DNA of 64,000 nucleotides from Bradyrhizobium iriomotense (GCF_030160715.1 NZ_BSOW01000033.1:1-64000); one strand, 5' to 3'. Shown: positions 17,128 to 26,314, counted from the stretch's first letter. The notes: a model not told the origin generated them from the sequence alone. Translations and numbers: made by a program.

Positions 17128-17290
17128 ATGGGTATGATTAGAAAAGCAGGTCCTTCATTGGCGCAACGCGCGACGCGCGGTGATCGTATGTTGGCGTAGA
17201 AAAAGAAAGATCGAACCAGAAAGGCGCGCGCGCAGTTGTTGATGCTCTCACGGATTAGGCGCCGAAGTGGAGTTAGCCGATACGCTCGCA

Positions 17291-18598
17291 TTACCATTCC
17301 TCGTCTTCAGGCTCGTGTACGCCAGCTTCTGCTGATGTCACGGAGACATCAACCGGGTCTGTATTTGTTTCGGGATGGCGGAAGAAGAAGAACTTGGCAA
17401 CTCGCTTGCTCAAAAGGCCAAGCCACGGGATCACAAACCAGCCTAGCGCCAGAATCTGCACTCCAACGGCGGATGCGAACGCAACCTGGTAGGCAATAAT
17501 CGGATAGTGGCCGTCCTGAGCGGGCCATTGGTCAAGGATGAGTCCAGTCCCGTATTGGACGATGAAACACCAGCCGAAGTGAAGAACGTTCAAGCCGGCA
17601 TTTGCTCTGCCGGTGAGCTCTCTTGGGAAATACTCCGCTAAGATCGCATAGCTGAGGACCGTCGCTGCACCGAGAATTGAGATGACGAGCCATGGCAATA
17701 GCGATGGCAACGGCAGGCGCAAGATCAATGCAAGCTCAGCCACGACAAACAACACCGTCACCGCCGCGAACAGAACTTCTGACCCGATCCCGCGTCGGCG
17801 TAGCCGATCAGCCAACGTGCCAAGTAGCAACGCCCCGGCGCTAATTCCAAGTGCCATGATGAAGAGCTGTGTGATCGAGGATTCGCGATCGAGTCCTTCG
17901 ACATTCGTCAGCCAAGATGCTGCCCACAAGGCCTGCATTGACCAGGCTGACCCAATACAGCTTGCCGACAGCGGTGCTATCCGCCAGAACCCCCGATCTC
18001 TGTAGATCGCACTCATTTTTACGCCGGCAGGCTGCGTCGCCTGTGGTCGCGCGGCATCGGGAACCACCCAGAAGATCAGGAGGGCCGCAGCGAAAGTTGC
18101 AAGGGCCAAGAGTTCAAATAGCCCACGCCACCCTGTGTATGCCAACAGCCACTGAGTTGGCGTTGTTGCGGTCACCGCACCTAGTGCACCGAGCATGATC
18201 ATGTAGCCGTTTGCCAAGGCGACGCGTTCCCTCGGGAACCAGGTGACAATGGCCTTCAGCCCTGCCATTGCTGCAGCCGAGACACCGATGCCGATCATCG
18301 CACGCGCAACAAGAAGCGCCTTGAAGTCGCTAGCCGCTCCAAATAGAGCCGCCCCGCCGCCGGCAACAAGCAGGAGCACGCTCTGGACCCGACGCGGGCC
18401 AAATCGATCTAGCAGCGTCCCAATCGGAATCTGGACGCCGGCGAACACCAGAAAATAAACCGACGTCAACAGGCCAAGATTGGCAGCATCGAGACCTAGG
18501 TCAGCTGAAAGCTGTCCCGAGATCAGCGTGTTGATGGTCCGGAACAGATAGGAAAGGTAGTAACCGGCGACGAAAGGGAGGAAAACACAGCCGATCAA
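17291..18598 (-). CDS. MFS family permease
   Basis: 435 aa with about 12 hydrophobic helices. The motif between helices 2 and 3 is GTLLDRFGPRRVQSVLLLVA, the classical MFS signature, and FPRERVALANGYMIMLGALG lies before helix 5. The N-terminal half resembles nitrate/oxalate/hexuronate-type transporters only in general architecture, so the substrate is unknown. It lies between the ribbon-helix-helix regulator and trbB in the same orientation, with a 201-bp gap to trbB. It is not a normal trb operon member and looks like an insertion of cargo into the transfer region. Confidence 0.85.
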   Translation of the reverse strand: MIGCVFLPFVAGYYLSYLFRTINTLISGQLSADLGLDAANLGLLTSVYFLVFAGVQIPIGTLLDRFGPRRVQSVLLLVAGGGAALFGAASDFKALLVARAMIGIGVSAAAMAGLKAIVTWFPRERVALANGYMIMLGALGAVTATTPTQWLLAYTGWRGLFELLALATFAAALLIFWVVPDAARPQATQPAGVKMSAIYRDRGFWRIAPLSASCIGSAWSMQALWAASWLTNVEGLDRESSITQLFIMALGISAGALLLGTLADRLRRRGIGSEVLFAAVTVLFVVAELALILRLPLPSLLPWLVISILGAATVLSYAILAEYFPRELTGRANAGLNVLHFGWCFIVQYGTGLILDQWPAQDGHYPIIAYQVAFASAVGVQILALGWFVIPWLGLLSKRVAKFFFFRHPETNTDPVDVSVTSAEAGVHEPEDEEW

Positions 18599-18701
18599 GC
18601 GCCAAGTCGGAAGCCCGCGCCCCTCTGAGGATGCGGAAGGATTGAGATTGGATGGGCGTCTTTTTAAATCTTGCGTGCGGATCCGGCCGTCAACAGCCGG
18701 T

Positions 18702-19355
18702 TTAGCAGAACGCGTTTGGTAGAATTTGAAAGTTGCGGTTGCTGCCGCCCTCCTCGGCGGCAGCGCTCGTGTCGGCGGTTGCGTCTAGAATGATGGCCGC
18801 AGGACCTTCCTGGGTAGATTCCGCAGAAACTTGCGAATCATCTTCGACCGCATGACCAGAATCCCGTGAGGCATTTATTTGGTCGATCGTCTCCCTCAGC
18901 AAGGGTCGGTTCGAGCGCACGCGCCGGTCAACCTGTTCGGCCAAGGCCTTGAATCGCTCTTGTCCGAGCGCACACGCTTCAGGCTGCTGCGATTGCGGCA
19001 TCTGAGGCGTGACGGTGAGATGATAGCGGGCGTGCAGCGCAACCGTCTCGGCGATCGTGCGGACGTCGCTGTCCAGACGTTCAAGTTGCCTGTTGATCCG
19101 ATCGAGCGCCTCGTGAATGAGACCTTCGATCGGCGGCGCTGGGTCAAGGAAGCGTTCAAGAGCGGCCTCCACAACCATGCTCTTGCCGAGGCCGGGACGG
19201 TCAGTTGCAACGTCGAGACGGCGGACAATCTTTTCGGAAAGCTGAACCGTGATCTTTCTCGTTGCTGCAGTATTTTGCTGCCCTGTTCGCTCGGCAGTAT
19301 CGTGTTTTTCCAACTTTGGCCCGCTCGCCTCGTCAATTGCTGTGTTGAAGGCCAT
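18702..19355 (-). CDS. Ribbon-helix-helix (CopG-like) protein upstream of trb
   Basis: 217 aa. An N-terminal ribbon-helix-helix runs at about residues 30-65: ITVQLSEKIVRRLDVATDRP then GKSMVVEAALERFLDP. A helical middle follows (LIHEALDRINRQLERLDSDV) and a low-complexity Ala/Ser/Glu tail. The ATG at 19355 is preceded by GGGGAG and preferred to two upstream in-frame ATGs. CopG-type proteins of this size sit between traG and trbB in rhizobial transfer regions; here traG is missing. It probably binds DNA near transfer genes, but the target is not shown. Confidence 0.78.
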   Translation of the reverse strand: MAFNTAIDEASGPKLEKHDTAERTGQQNTAATRKITVQLSEKIVRRLDVATDRPGLGKSMVVEAALERFLDPAPPIEGLIHEALDRINRQLERLDSDVRTIAETVALHARYHLTVTPQMPQSQQPEACALGQERFKALAEQVDRRVRSNRPLLRETIDQINASRDSGHAVEDDSQVSAESTQEGPAAIILDATADTSAAAEEGGSNRNFQILPNAFC

Positions 19356-19686
19356 GCTCGGCTCTCCCCGGATACAGAAAAGGTCCATCGCGCCCATGAC
19401 TGAGCGCGCGTGAAATCGGTTAGAAATGACGTGATTGCCTCACCGACGATGGGACGACACAAAGGGCAGGAGGGCTGCTGCTTTCAACGCGGGAAACTCG
19501 GAAGCGTAGTCTGGCGTAGCGAAAGAAAGGAAAGGCGAGCTCGCGCTGTCGGAGTTGCCCGCACCCTTCGCCCCGCCTCAACGTTCAGGCTAACGTCCTT
19601 CACCGCAGGCCGCATCTGCGCTTTGCGCCGATTAGAGGTTCGACCAATGCATCGTAGGGCTCGCGTGCTTTCGCTTGCGCCTCCGG

Positions 19687-19920
19687 TTACGCCATATTCA
19701 CACCGCTTGCGATAACCGACATGAGTGCAATGCTCGCGATGAACCCGGCAAACGCGGGCGCAGCGCGAAAGCGGGACAGCATCAGAAATAGTCGATCAGC
19801 GGCCGCGTGACATTGATGTAGGCGGATTTGGCCGGCGTCAGACTGACGCCGGCGGCGAACAGAGCGAGCGCCCAATAGCGTCAGCGCGCGTGCGCAAAAA
19901 AGCCATACGCGAGCGCGGCA
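19687..19920 (-). other. Unrecognised leftward gene scraps
   Basis: The minus strand carries the tail YWALALFAAGVSLTPAKSAY followed by INVTRPLIDYF* and then a new frame MLSRFRAAPAFAGFIASIAL ending at 19687. Both are hydrophobic and look like ends of small membrane or conjugation genes, but I cannot name them. The surrounding 19403-20145 holds no other gene I can support. Confidence 0.3.
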
Positions 19921-20145
19921 TCAACCTTTGGTATCAGCACGGCACCGTCGACGGTTGCTATGCGCGTATTTCCTGAGCTTCGCTACCCCCATCGTGCAGG
20001 AAATCATCACGAGGGGAATGTGGCGCCATCTAAGTCGCGTCGCGATTCGCAACGCAAAGCCCGGCGCGCGGATCGGAGCTCGAATGGAACTACTTGGCCA
20101 AGATCGGCTTAAGCTACCTGAGATAGATGACCCGGCGAGTGACGC

Positions 20146-20382
20146 ATGCTCAGGAATTGGTCTCGACGATGGACCAAAGAAGACGACAAACGCCTTCTCG
20201 AATTCGTTTCAAAGAACGAAATACCGAGGCGAATTTCTATCCTGCTTGAGAGAAGCGAACGCGCTGTCGCTCAACGGGTCAGGAATTGCGACCAAAGCCT
20301 CCAAGGCGCCAGCCTTCCCCCTAAAAACGGACGCAAACATTGCGCGTACCCGCCGTGCCGGGACCATTGCGGCCTGCGATAA
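20146..20382 (+). CDS. Small SANT/Myb-like DNA-binding domain protein
   Basis: 78 aa. The core RRWTKEDDKRLLEFVSKNEI followed by RRISILLERSERAVAQRVRN resembles the W-T-x-E-[DE]-D..L ... I...L.R...A...R pattern of short Myb/SANT-like helix-turn-helix proteins common in rhizobia. The C-terminal half is basic with several Cys/His (KHCAYPPCRDHCG). No strong ribosome binding site is visible and the flanks are decayed, so it may itself be a fragment. Confidence 0.45.
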   Translation: MLRNWSRRWTKEDDKRLLEFVSKNEIPRRISILLERSERAVAQRVRNCDQSLQGASLPPKNGRKHCAYPPCRDHCGLR

Positions 20383-20529
20383 TTAGGAGGGCCTCAGAAC
20401 GGCCACAAGTGGGCAAGAAGCAACTCTTAATGTTGTGGTAGCTGAAAACTTGTACAAGCCTTTCTGTGCAGGGAGCCGCTGTGTCAGACACCATAGAAGC
20501 GAAAATGCATCGCCCGCGCTAGTGCAAAT

Positions 20530-20820
20530 CAAGGATCTTTTTTCGGAATCTCTGGCGCCACCAAGTCGATTGCCGACGGAATCGTTAGAGGAGTAGGTGA
20601 GTGGGCTCGGCCGTGGCAGGCGAAACGGCAAGCCAAAGCCGACGTCGAAATCTTTTGGCTTTGGACAGACGCACTAAGAGACACAGGACTACCATTGAAC
20701 ATCGCCGAGCTATCTCTCGGCGATCGAACTGCCATTCGTGTAACGGCGCAGGAGCAAAGCCATCAGTTGAACCGAGAGGCTGTTGCCGCCTGTGCAGTTG
20801 AGGAGGTTCGGACGAATGTA
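20530..20820 (+). pseudogene. Fragment resembling a DUF2806-type N-terminus
   Basis: One frame reads GATKSIADGIVRGVGEWARP, then RQAKADVEIFWLWTDA, LNREAVAACAVEEVRTNVED. The pattern of an N-terminal amphipathic segment, a charged AKA.. helix and a QxNxE-rich helix is reminiscent of DUF2806 proteins. After about 90 codons the similarity is lost and no long frame continues. It is presented as a truncated gene at low confidence. Confidence 0.35.
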
Positions 20821-20954
20821 GAAGATCTGAGCATGTCAAAGGGGCTGCCCTTTAGGAGTGCAGTTCGCGCTCCGCCTAAGCCTGCAGTTACATACAGCCC
20901 TTCAGGCGCGAACAAGCTCTGGCTTCTTGCGCTTGATGGCCTTTCGGCGCAGAG

Positions 20955-21240
20955 GCAACGTCTTCCATTGATTTGATTATAACTGGGGGCCGCTTCGGAA
21001 AGCGGGCGACTACTTCTAGCGAGCCGCCCATAGCCTCAACGTAGCTTCGCATGGTGGACGAGCTCTGCGGATATCCTGCAAGGTGAGCTCTTCGGCAATC
21101 GATTCCTGCGCCCTGGCCTCAAGCCGGAACTGCCCGATTGACTTATCGTTTGCAGCGGAAGCGTCGGTAGCGAGTCCACGAAGGCGCGAAGCGAACTCGC
21201 GCCCTTCGCCACTTCCGGCGATTTTGAAAAATGAATGGAC
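20955..21240 (-). pseudogene. XRE-type antitoxin gene with its HTH deleted
   Basis: The minus strand gives GQFRLEARAQESIAEELTLQ then DIRRA, the usual entry to an XRE helix-turn-helix antitoxin. The expected LTQ..A..L.I.Q..VS.LE block is absent. After a frame change the C-terminal signature TMRSYVEAMGGSLEVVARFP then KRPPVIIKSME resumes. The DNA-binding helix-turn-helix has therefore been deleted. No toxin frame is recognisable beside it. Confidence 0.55.
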
Positions 21241-21379
21241 GACAGCTATTTGGCTCACCGCGGCCGGCCATTTCGATCATCATCTAAGGCGTCCTCCCGT
21301 GCCCCCCCAAGCATACCTCTCAGTCAAGGTCTGCTGTTGCTCATGGCTGCGCTGATTATCGTAGCCGGTGGCTCGAGAG

Positions 21380-22273
21380 CTAACTGTATGCGCCCAGCGT
21401 TAGGGCATCGTAGCCGTTGTAGAACGTTTCGAACTTAAAGGCGCAGCTCTCAGCACGAACGTTTGTCAGGGATATTTTGGCCTCGCCCAGGGGCCCGCCG
21501 GACTGACGTCCGCAATAGAGCTTCGCGATTTCAAATACGTCGTTCTCGTTCACATGCGGAAACTGCTCGTCAAACGCCCGAGAACGAATGAAATACCGGC
21601 ACACCGGCACCGCGACCGCACTTTGCACGGGACGATGTGGATGGATAGAAACGAGCCCGACCAGGGGGCGCTCGTCGCCCATGCATTCGACAAAGCGCCA
21701 TAGTGTCGAAGTGAGGGTATTGCCGTAAAGCTTTGAAAGCGTTTTTACGGCATCGAGGCCGATGGCGAAATCTGCGCCTTCTCGCAAGAATCGCTCGCCC
21801 AGAAACAGCAGCCGGCCTGCGCCGAAATTGGCCTCGTCCTCCAACTTCTCGTGACAGGACGGCGTGAGCGTTTGCTCCGTATCGCCAAAGAGGCAGTCGC
21901 GGTGCCATGGCAGCACCGAGTGCGTCACTTCGTGCGCCTCTATCCAGCGATGCTTGATCTTCGGTACGCTGTTATCGATCAGGATGCGCTTGTGATCCGG
22001 CAGCCACAGCGCTTTGAGTTGAAACTTGGTCAGCGCATCGCCGAGCAGCGATGGTCGATTGATGACCTGCTTGGCACCAACGAACATACGACTGATCGTC
22101 TCCCGGAAAATGCCGGAGTCAGTCGAGCTGTAAAACTTGGTATCGAGCCGCAATAATTCGCGCACATCCTCGATGCGGAGCGGAGGCTCAGGGTTGCCAA
22201 GACCTCGAAGAATTTTAGCAATTTGGCCGTCTATGTCTTCTGCAGTATGTCTTCTTAAAAATGCATTCTTCAC
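21380..22273 (-). CDS. ImmA/IrrE family metallo-endopeptidase
   Basis: 297 aa. The zinc-binding motif HEVTH (residues about 112-117, in WIEAHEVTHSVLPWHRD) follows HKRILIDNSVPKIKHRW, and the downstream DEANFGAGRLLFLGERFL supplies the third ligand region, as in ImmA/IrrE (COG2856) peptidases. Such proteases cleave or inactivate XRE repressors in ICE/prophage induction or stress responses. A GTG start overlaps the stop of the XRE gene upstream (GTGA), which fits the classical XRE-ImmA pairing. It is the last gene of a four-gene overlapping operon. Confidence 0.85.
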   Translation of the reverse strand: MKNAFLRRHTAEDIDGQIAKILRGLGNPEPPLRIEDVRELLRLDTKFYSSTDSGIFRETISRMFVGAKQVINRPSLLGDALTKFQLKALWLPDHKRILIDNSVPKIKHRWIEAHEVTHSVLPWHRDCLFGDTEQTLTPSCHEKLEDEANFGAGRLLFLGERFLREGADFAIGLDAVKTLSKLYGNTLTSTLWRFVECMGDERPLVGLVSIHPHRPVQSAVAVPVCRYFIRSRAFDEQFPHVNENDVFEIAKLYCGRQSGGPLGEAKISLTNVRAESCAFKFETFYNGYDALTLGAYS

Positions 22274-22779
22274 TTTTCACGCGAATCCTTCTCTGCCCAT
22301 TCCGTTAGAACAGCCACGAAGTGTTCTACGGCAGTTGCTTCTTCATTTGTAAGCTTGGCCACTGGTTCAGAACTAGCGGCGAATTTAACGGCCTCTTGAA
22401 GTAGATCGCCTCGTGGTATGGACGATCCTGCAAGCAACAATAGAGCTCGCGGCTGCAAATGAAAAACTTCGGCGAGTTGGTGCACAGTGCGAGGCTCAGG
22501 TCGGAATTCGTGATCCTTTTCGATCAACAATAGCTCATCTACATCGACACGCGCACGTTGGGCTAGTCTCTCTATCGTGTATGATTGTTGTCTGCGTAGT
22601 AAATTGACGAGACGACCAAAAGCTAAATGCGCTGTCTCAGTCGTCCTATCGATCAACGGTTCGGCTTTTACTGCCATGCTGGCGAGCGGATCAAAAGCTA
22701 CGAAGCCGGCGCCAACTTCTTGATCACCCTCACGATCCGCGGCGGCCAGGCACCATTCATCACTGAGATTCAATTTCAT
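22270..22779 (-). CDS. XRE-like helix-turn-helix regulator paired with ImmA
   Basis: 169 aa. A helix-turn-helix occupies about residues 53-110: AFGRLVNLLRRQQSYTIERL, AQRARVDVDELLLIEKDH, RTVHQLAEVFHLQPRALLLL. The C-terminal helical tail (EEATAVEHFVAVLTEWAEKD) probably dimerises or contacts the partner peptidase. GGAGGG precedes the ATG, which lies within the 3' end of the GNAT gene (20-bp overlap). It is the likely repressor and ImmA substrate of this operon, inferred from the XRE-ImmA paradigm. Confidence 0.78.
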   Translation of the reverse strand: MKLNLSDEWCLAAADREGDQEVGAGFVAFDPLASMAVKAEPLIDRTTETAHLAFGRLVNLLRRQQSYTIERLAQRARVDVDELLLIEKDHEFRPEPRTVHQLAEVFHLQPRALLLLAGSSIPRGDLLQEAVKFAASSEPVAKLTNEEATAVEHFVAVLTEWAEKDSREK

Positions 22780-23422
22780 TTTTCCCTCCTTGAATGAAGG
22801 CTCGCGCAGCGATTTCCGTCATCTCGAAGTAGCGGAGCGGGAAATTAGCGTAGGTGTTGTCTGGGCCGAGATCAGCCATACCGATGTTAGTCCGATAGAA
22901 GTCTTCTGATTGTGGAAGAGAGTGCAGGCCGACCCGACCCTTAAAGCTCTCGTCCAGGCTGAGCTGAACCGCCGTGGCGATCAGGATGCTGCCTACGCCT
23001 CTAAACCTTGGCTGCGCAACGTGTTCGGGGCGATTCCAAGGCGCACTTTCGAGGTAGTCGACATAAGCGAGGCCGAGACCGGTCCTGCCCTTGTCATCTG
23101 CCACGCGGGTACGATGCCGGGGATCGGTTGCCACGGCCATCAGACCTTGCGTATCGCCCTGACAAACGACCACGAACATTCGATAGGCGAGCAAGTTCTG
23201 GAAGTGCGCCGCCTTCTTGTCCCATTCCCAATGGCTGCTTTGCGGGAGAGCGCTTTTGGCACCCTGTTGCTCGAGCCGAAGGCGCGTTGCCTCGATGATT
23301 GGCTTCCATTTGGTTTGCCAATTCGCCAAGTGGCTTTGATCGACACCATCGTAAACTTCCGCGACGACCCCCGCATTTGTTGCGGTTTCCCGTAGTTTAA
23401 CTGTGCCTATCAACGAGCTCAT
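22760..23422 (-). CDS. GNAT family acetyltransferase-like protein
   Basis: 220 aa. The acetyl-CoA binding segment is FRGVGSILIATAVQLSLDE (about residues 140-160), followed by GRVGLHSLPQSEDFYRTNIG, a common GNAT ending in which a Tyr near FYR acts as general acid. The N-terminal half (WQTKWKPIIEATRLRLEQQG, WEWDKKAAHFQNLLAYRM) is not part of a minimal GNAT. It follows an RHH gene with ATGA overlap, as in RHH-GNAT (TacAT/AtaRT) toxin-antitoxin modules, but it is longer than those toxins (usually about 160-180 aa). A toxin role is possible, not shown. Confidence 0.7.
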   Translation of the reverse strand: MSSLIGTVKLRETATNAGVVAEVYDGVDQSHLANWQTKWKPIIEATRLRLEQQGAKSALPQSSHWEWDKKAAHFQNLLAYRMFVVVCQGDTQGLMAVATDPRHRTRVADDKGRTGLGLAYVDYLESAPWNRPEHVAQPRFRGVGSILIATAVQLSLDESFKGRVGLHSLPQSEDFYRTNIGMADLGPDNTYANFPLRYFEMTEIAARAFIQGGKNEIESQ

Positions 23423-23631
23423 AGGATAGCGAGTTCCGCTTTTTCCTTTGTCAGGGCATTCTCGACGAATACCTTTTCGCCGCTCGCGATGCGAGCGTCA
23501 ATGAGCTGATACAGCTTTAGCGCCTGCCGCAAAACACCGGTCTTGGTCAGATCTTTGGCCACAGCCATCTGTTCGAGCGCCGACATCTCGGCGTCCGTCA
23601 GATTCAGGGTCATGGTCCTTTTTGCGTTCAT
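23419..23631 (-). CDS. Ribbon-helix-helix-like small protein (putative antitoxin)
   Basis: 70 aa starting MNAKRTMTLNLTDAEMSALE and continuing LTKTGVLRQALKLYQLIDAR. This is the strand-helix-helix pattern of RHH DNA-binding proteins. GGAGGAGGAAGG lies directly upstream of the ATG at 23631. It is first in the four-gene operon RHH-GNAT-XRE-ImmA and would autoregulate it. The AT-rich stretch 23650-23740, including TTTTTTATATATATA, probably contains the promoter. Confidence 0.7.
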   Translation of the reverse strand: MNAKRTMTLNLTDAEMSALEQMAVAKDLTKTGVLRQALKLYQLIDARIASGEKVFVENALTKEKAELAIL

Positions 23632-23959
23632 CGCCTTCCTCCTCCACCGGAAAATAGTTCGCGATTCGTCCCATGTCAATAAAAATAGATCATTTTATGG
23701 CTATTGCACAATTATTTTTTATATATATACTGGCCATTAATTGAAGGTTGAGGAGCCCCGAAATGGCCAAAAGCCAGCATGCCGTTTCTCATCTGGGACT
23801 GTCGGGACCTGTCGGCGGCTCGCTCGCTGCCGCAGCTCACAGGCGGCAAAGCGACGCCATCGATGCCGGGTCCGCAGCACTGCGAGCAACCGGCAAGGCC
23901 AGATCGGCGCCCGCGGCGGCAACGATCTGCATCCGCCGCAGCATTGAAGGAGGACATGC

Positions 23960-24220
23960 ATGCAGTTCGACGGCGCCGTTATCCGCGAGCAAGGCGTCAC
24001 GTTCGCAATCGTGATTGTGAAGCCGCACGTGTTGACCACAACGCTGGAGGCAAATCGCACCATCTCCGGCTTTGCGCCGGCCTTTCCGGGTCTGCCCGTT
24101 GTCTTGATGGCTCAGGATAGTCGTGGGCGAGCCACGTACTACGGCCGACGCGACATCACGAATTTCCTCTCGCGCATCTCACCGTCGCGCATTCCCTGGA
24201 AGCGCTACACCGTCAGCTAA
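23960..24220 (+). CDS. Small protein of unknown function
   Basis: 86 aa, MQFDGAVIREQGVTFAIVIV with a GLPVVLMAQDSRGRATYYGR centre and a basic SPSRIPWKRYTVS end. A strong AAGGAGG lies about eight bases before the ATG, so translation is plausible. No known domain is recognised. The short sequence after it (24233-24402) encodes a WIKAHWRYDYDRRQWEWVLG-type tail in a broken frame, possibly a second small gene that has lost its start. Confidence 0.5.
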   Translation: MQFDGAVIREQGVTFAIVIVKPHVLTTTLEANRTISGFAPAFPGLPVVLMAQDSRGRATYYGRRDITNFLSRISPSRIPWKRYTVS

Positions 24221-24476
24221 GGAAAGATTGCAATGGCGCCTTTCAAACGTATCCACCACCTCGTCCGCCCGAGCCGATTGATCGTCTTCAAAATCTGAAA
24301 ACGATCCAGCCCATCGGCAAAACGAAGTGGATCAAGGCTCATTGGCGCTACGACTACGATCGGCGTCAATGGGAATGGGTGCTCGGTCACTGGGCCAGGT
24401 AGACCGCGCTGGGGAACTCCGGCGTGGCGAGGAGCCCAATCCGTTTCATTCACCTTCAATAGCGAGCGAAACCAAG

Positions 24477-25547
24477 ATGTACGAGATCGACTTCCTGCCC
24501 GTTGGCAATAGCAACGGAGATGCCATCTGCCTTCAATATAGCGTACCCGGCGGCGTACTCGTCCACGTCGTGGACGGTGCATATACTGAAACGGGCACAA
24601 AAATCGTCGAACACATTAGACAATATTACGGCGCGAACTTCTTTATCAACCACATGGTCCTGTCGCATGCAGACAATGACCACGCGACCGGCCTGGTCGA
24701 GGTGATGAAGAACATGAAGGTTCAAAATCTTTGGATGAACCGCCCTTGGCTCTATGCGGCAGAAACTCTGCAGCATTTCCACGGCCTCTACACGGTTGAT
24801 GGCCTCGTGAAGAAGATGCGCGAGATGCACCCCTACTTGGTGGATCTCGAAAATCTTGCCGCACAACAGGGCACGATGATCCACGACGTATTCCAGGGAG
24901 CTCAGATCGGCAACTTTACCGTGCTGGCGCCATCTCGCGAACGCTACGTCCGCCTGATTCCGGATCTTGATAAAACACCGACACGGCACAGCGCTGCGGA
25001 TTCCCTCACGAATTACCTCGTCGAAGCTCTGAAAAAGGCACGCGACTATCTCTATGAGACCTGGGACATCGAAACCCTCTCTAACGATCCCGACCCCACC
25101 TCGGCTTCAAACGAAACGAGTGTCGTGCAACTGGGCGTCCTCGACGGCTCTCATATCCTGCTGACCGCGGACGTAGGACCCGATGGCCTCAACGAAGCTG
25201 CCGACTATGCCGCGCGATTGGGCCTGCTCAAGCCACCGAGCTTCGTTCAAGTTCCCCATCACGGAAGCCGTCGCAACGTGACGCCCTCTGTTCTTGATCG
25301 CTGGCTCGGCACAAAAATGGCCAACGGAATGAGTTTCGGTATCGCCTACTGCTCTGTTGGCGACAACAAGACGGACTACCCGCGTGGTCAGGTGAGCAAC
25401 GCCTTCCTGCGTCGCGGCTATCCGGTCCACGTCACTCGCGGCGTCCAAAAGATGCATCAATCCGGCTCTCCAGGTCGAGGTTGGAGCCCGTCGATTCCCT
25501 TGCCCCTCGCGCAGGAAGTTGAAGACAAGGCCAAGTCCGCAGCATGA
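24477..25547 (+). CDS. ComEC/Rec2-type metallo-beta-lactamase-fold hydrolase
   Basis: 356 aa with no signal peptide. It begins MYEIDFLPVGNSNGDAICLQ, has the metal motif SHADNDHATG near residue 62 (HxDxDH as in ComEC-type domains), and VPHHGSRRNVTP near residue 260 carries a further metal His. The fold suits phosphodiester hydrolysis, but the substrate is unknown. It overlaps the following four-TM protein gene by ATGA, so the two are co-translated and probably work together. The ATG at 24477 is preferred over an upstream in-frame start because the MBL fold begins there. Confidence 0.8.
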   Translation: MYEIDFLPVGNSNGDAICLQYSVPGGVLVHVVDGAYTETGTKIVEHIRQYYGANFFINHMVLSHADNDHATGLVEVMKNMKVQNLWMNRPWLYAAETLQHFHGLYTVDGLVKKMREMHPYLVDLENLAAQQGTMIHDVFQGAQIGNFTVLAPSRERYVRLIPDLDKTPTRHSAADSLTNYLVEALKKARDYLYETWDIETLSNDPDPTSASNETSVVQLGVLDGSHILLTADVGPDGLNEAADYAARLGLLKPPSFVQVPHHGSRRNVTPSVLDRWLGTKMANGMSFGIAYCSVGDNKTDYPRGQVSNAFLRRGYPVHVTRGVQKMHQSGSPGRGWSPSIPLPLAQEVEDKAKSAA

Positions 25548-26314
25548 GCACATTTGGCAACACTGGCGCGTCGATGCTTAAATTCTTCGACGCCTACACG
25601 GTCCGAGCGCGGTTCATCCCCGCGATTCTCGGGGTAGCACCCGCGCTCGCGGCCGTTTTCCTTCTTATCCCTTGGAAGGACTTCGATCTTTACGTGGTTA
25701 TCACGACGATAGCCACGTTGGGCCTCCTCTACGCGTTGTCTGACTGGGCCAGGAAGCAGGGACAAGCCATCGAACCCGGCTTATACAACGCAATCGGCGG
25801 GAAACCATCGATCACCATGATGCATCGATCGGACAATACGCTCGATCCTCTATCAAAGGATCGCTACCGCACGTTTCTCGCAACGAAAATCAAGCAGGCC
25901 GAGCCAACGGAAGCAGATGAGCAAGACGCCCCTGCCCTAGCTGACGCGTTTTACGAACTCGCCGGCACCTGGCTGCGTACAAACACACGCGACACCAAGA
26001 AATTTCCAATTCTCTTCAACGAGAACTGCGCTTACGGCTTTCGCCGCAACCTGCTCGGCGTGAAATGGCCTGCGCTTGCATTGAATGCGCTGGTCGTGCT
26101 GATCTGCAGCGCAGTCCTCTGGTGCGCCTGGCCTCTCAATATGAGCAGCAACATGGCAAAGCGTGTTCTGGTGGTTCTCATCGTTGCAGCTGCTCACGCG
26201 CTCTACTTTCTTCTTGGCGTCAAGAAGCGGAACGTGATAGCTGCGGCTCGTACGTATGGGCGCGAGCTTATCCTGTCGACGGAAGCGTTTATCAAAGGAC
26301 GCCGAACGGGTTGA
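25544..26314 (+). CDS. Four-TM membrane protein coupled to the MBL hydrolase
   Basis: 256 aa. Hydrophobic segments are visible at about residues 19-40 (FIPAILGVAPALAAVFLLIP), 45-65 (LYVVITTIATLGLLYALSDW), 178-200 (ALALNALVVLICSAVLWCAW) and 211-230 (VLVVLIVAAAHALYFLLGVK). A cytosolic, charged loop of about 110 residues lies between helices 2 and 3. No family name is recognised. Paired soluble enzyme plus multi-TM protein operons are frequent among defence systems, so a membrane effector role is a reasonable guess. The following 26315-26769 contains nothing I can support. Confidence 0.65.
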   Translation: MSTFGNTGASMLKFFDAYTVRARFIPAILGVAPALAAVFLLIPWKDFDLYVVITTIATLGLLYALSDWARKQGQAIEPGLYNAIGGKPSITMMHRSDNTLDPLSKDRYRTFLATKIKQAEPTEADEQDAPALADAFYELAGTWLRTNTRDTKKFPILFNENCAYGFRRNLLGVKWPALALNALVVLICSAVLWCAWPLNMSSNMAKRVLVVLIVAAAHALYFLLGVKKRNVIAAARTYGRELILSTEAFIKGRRTG

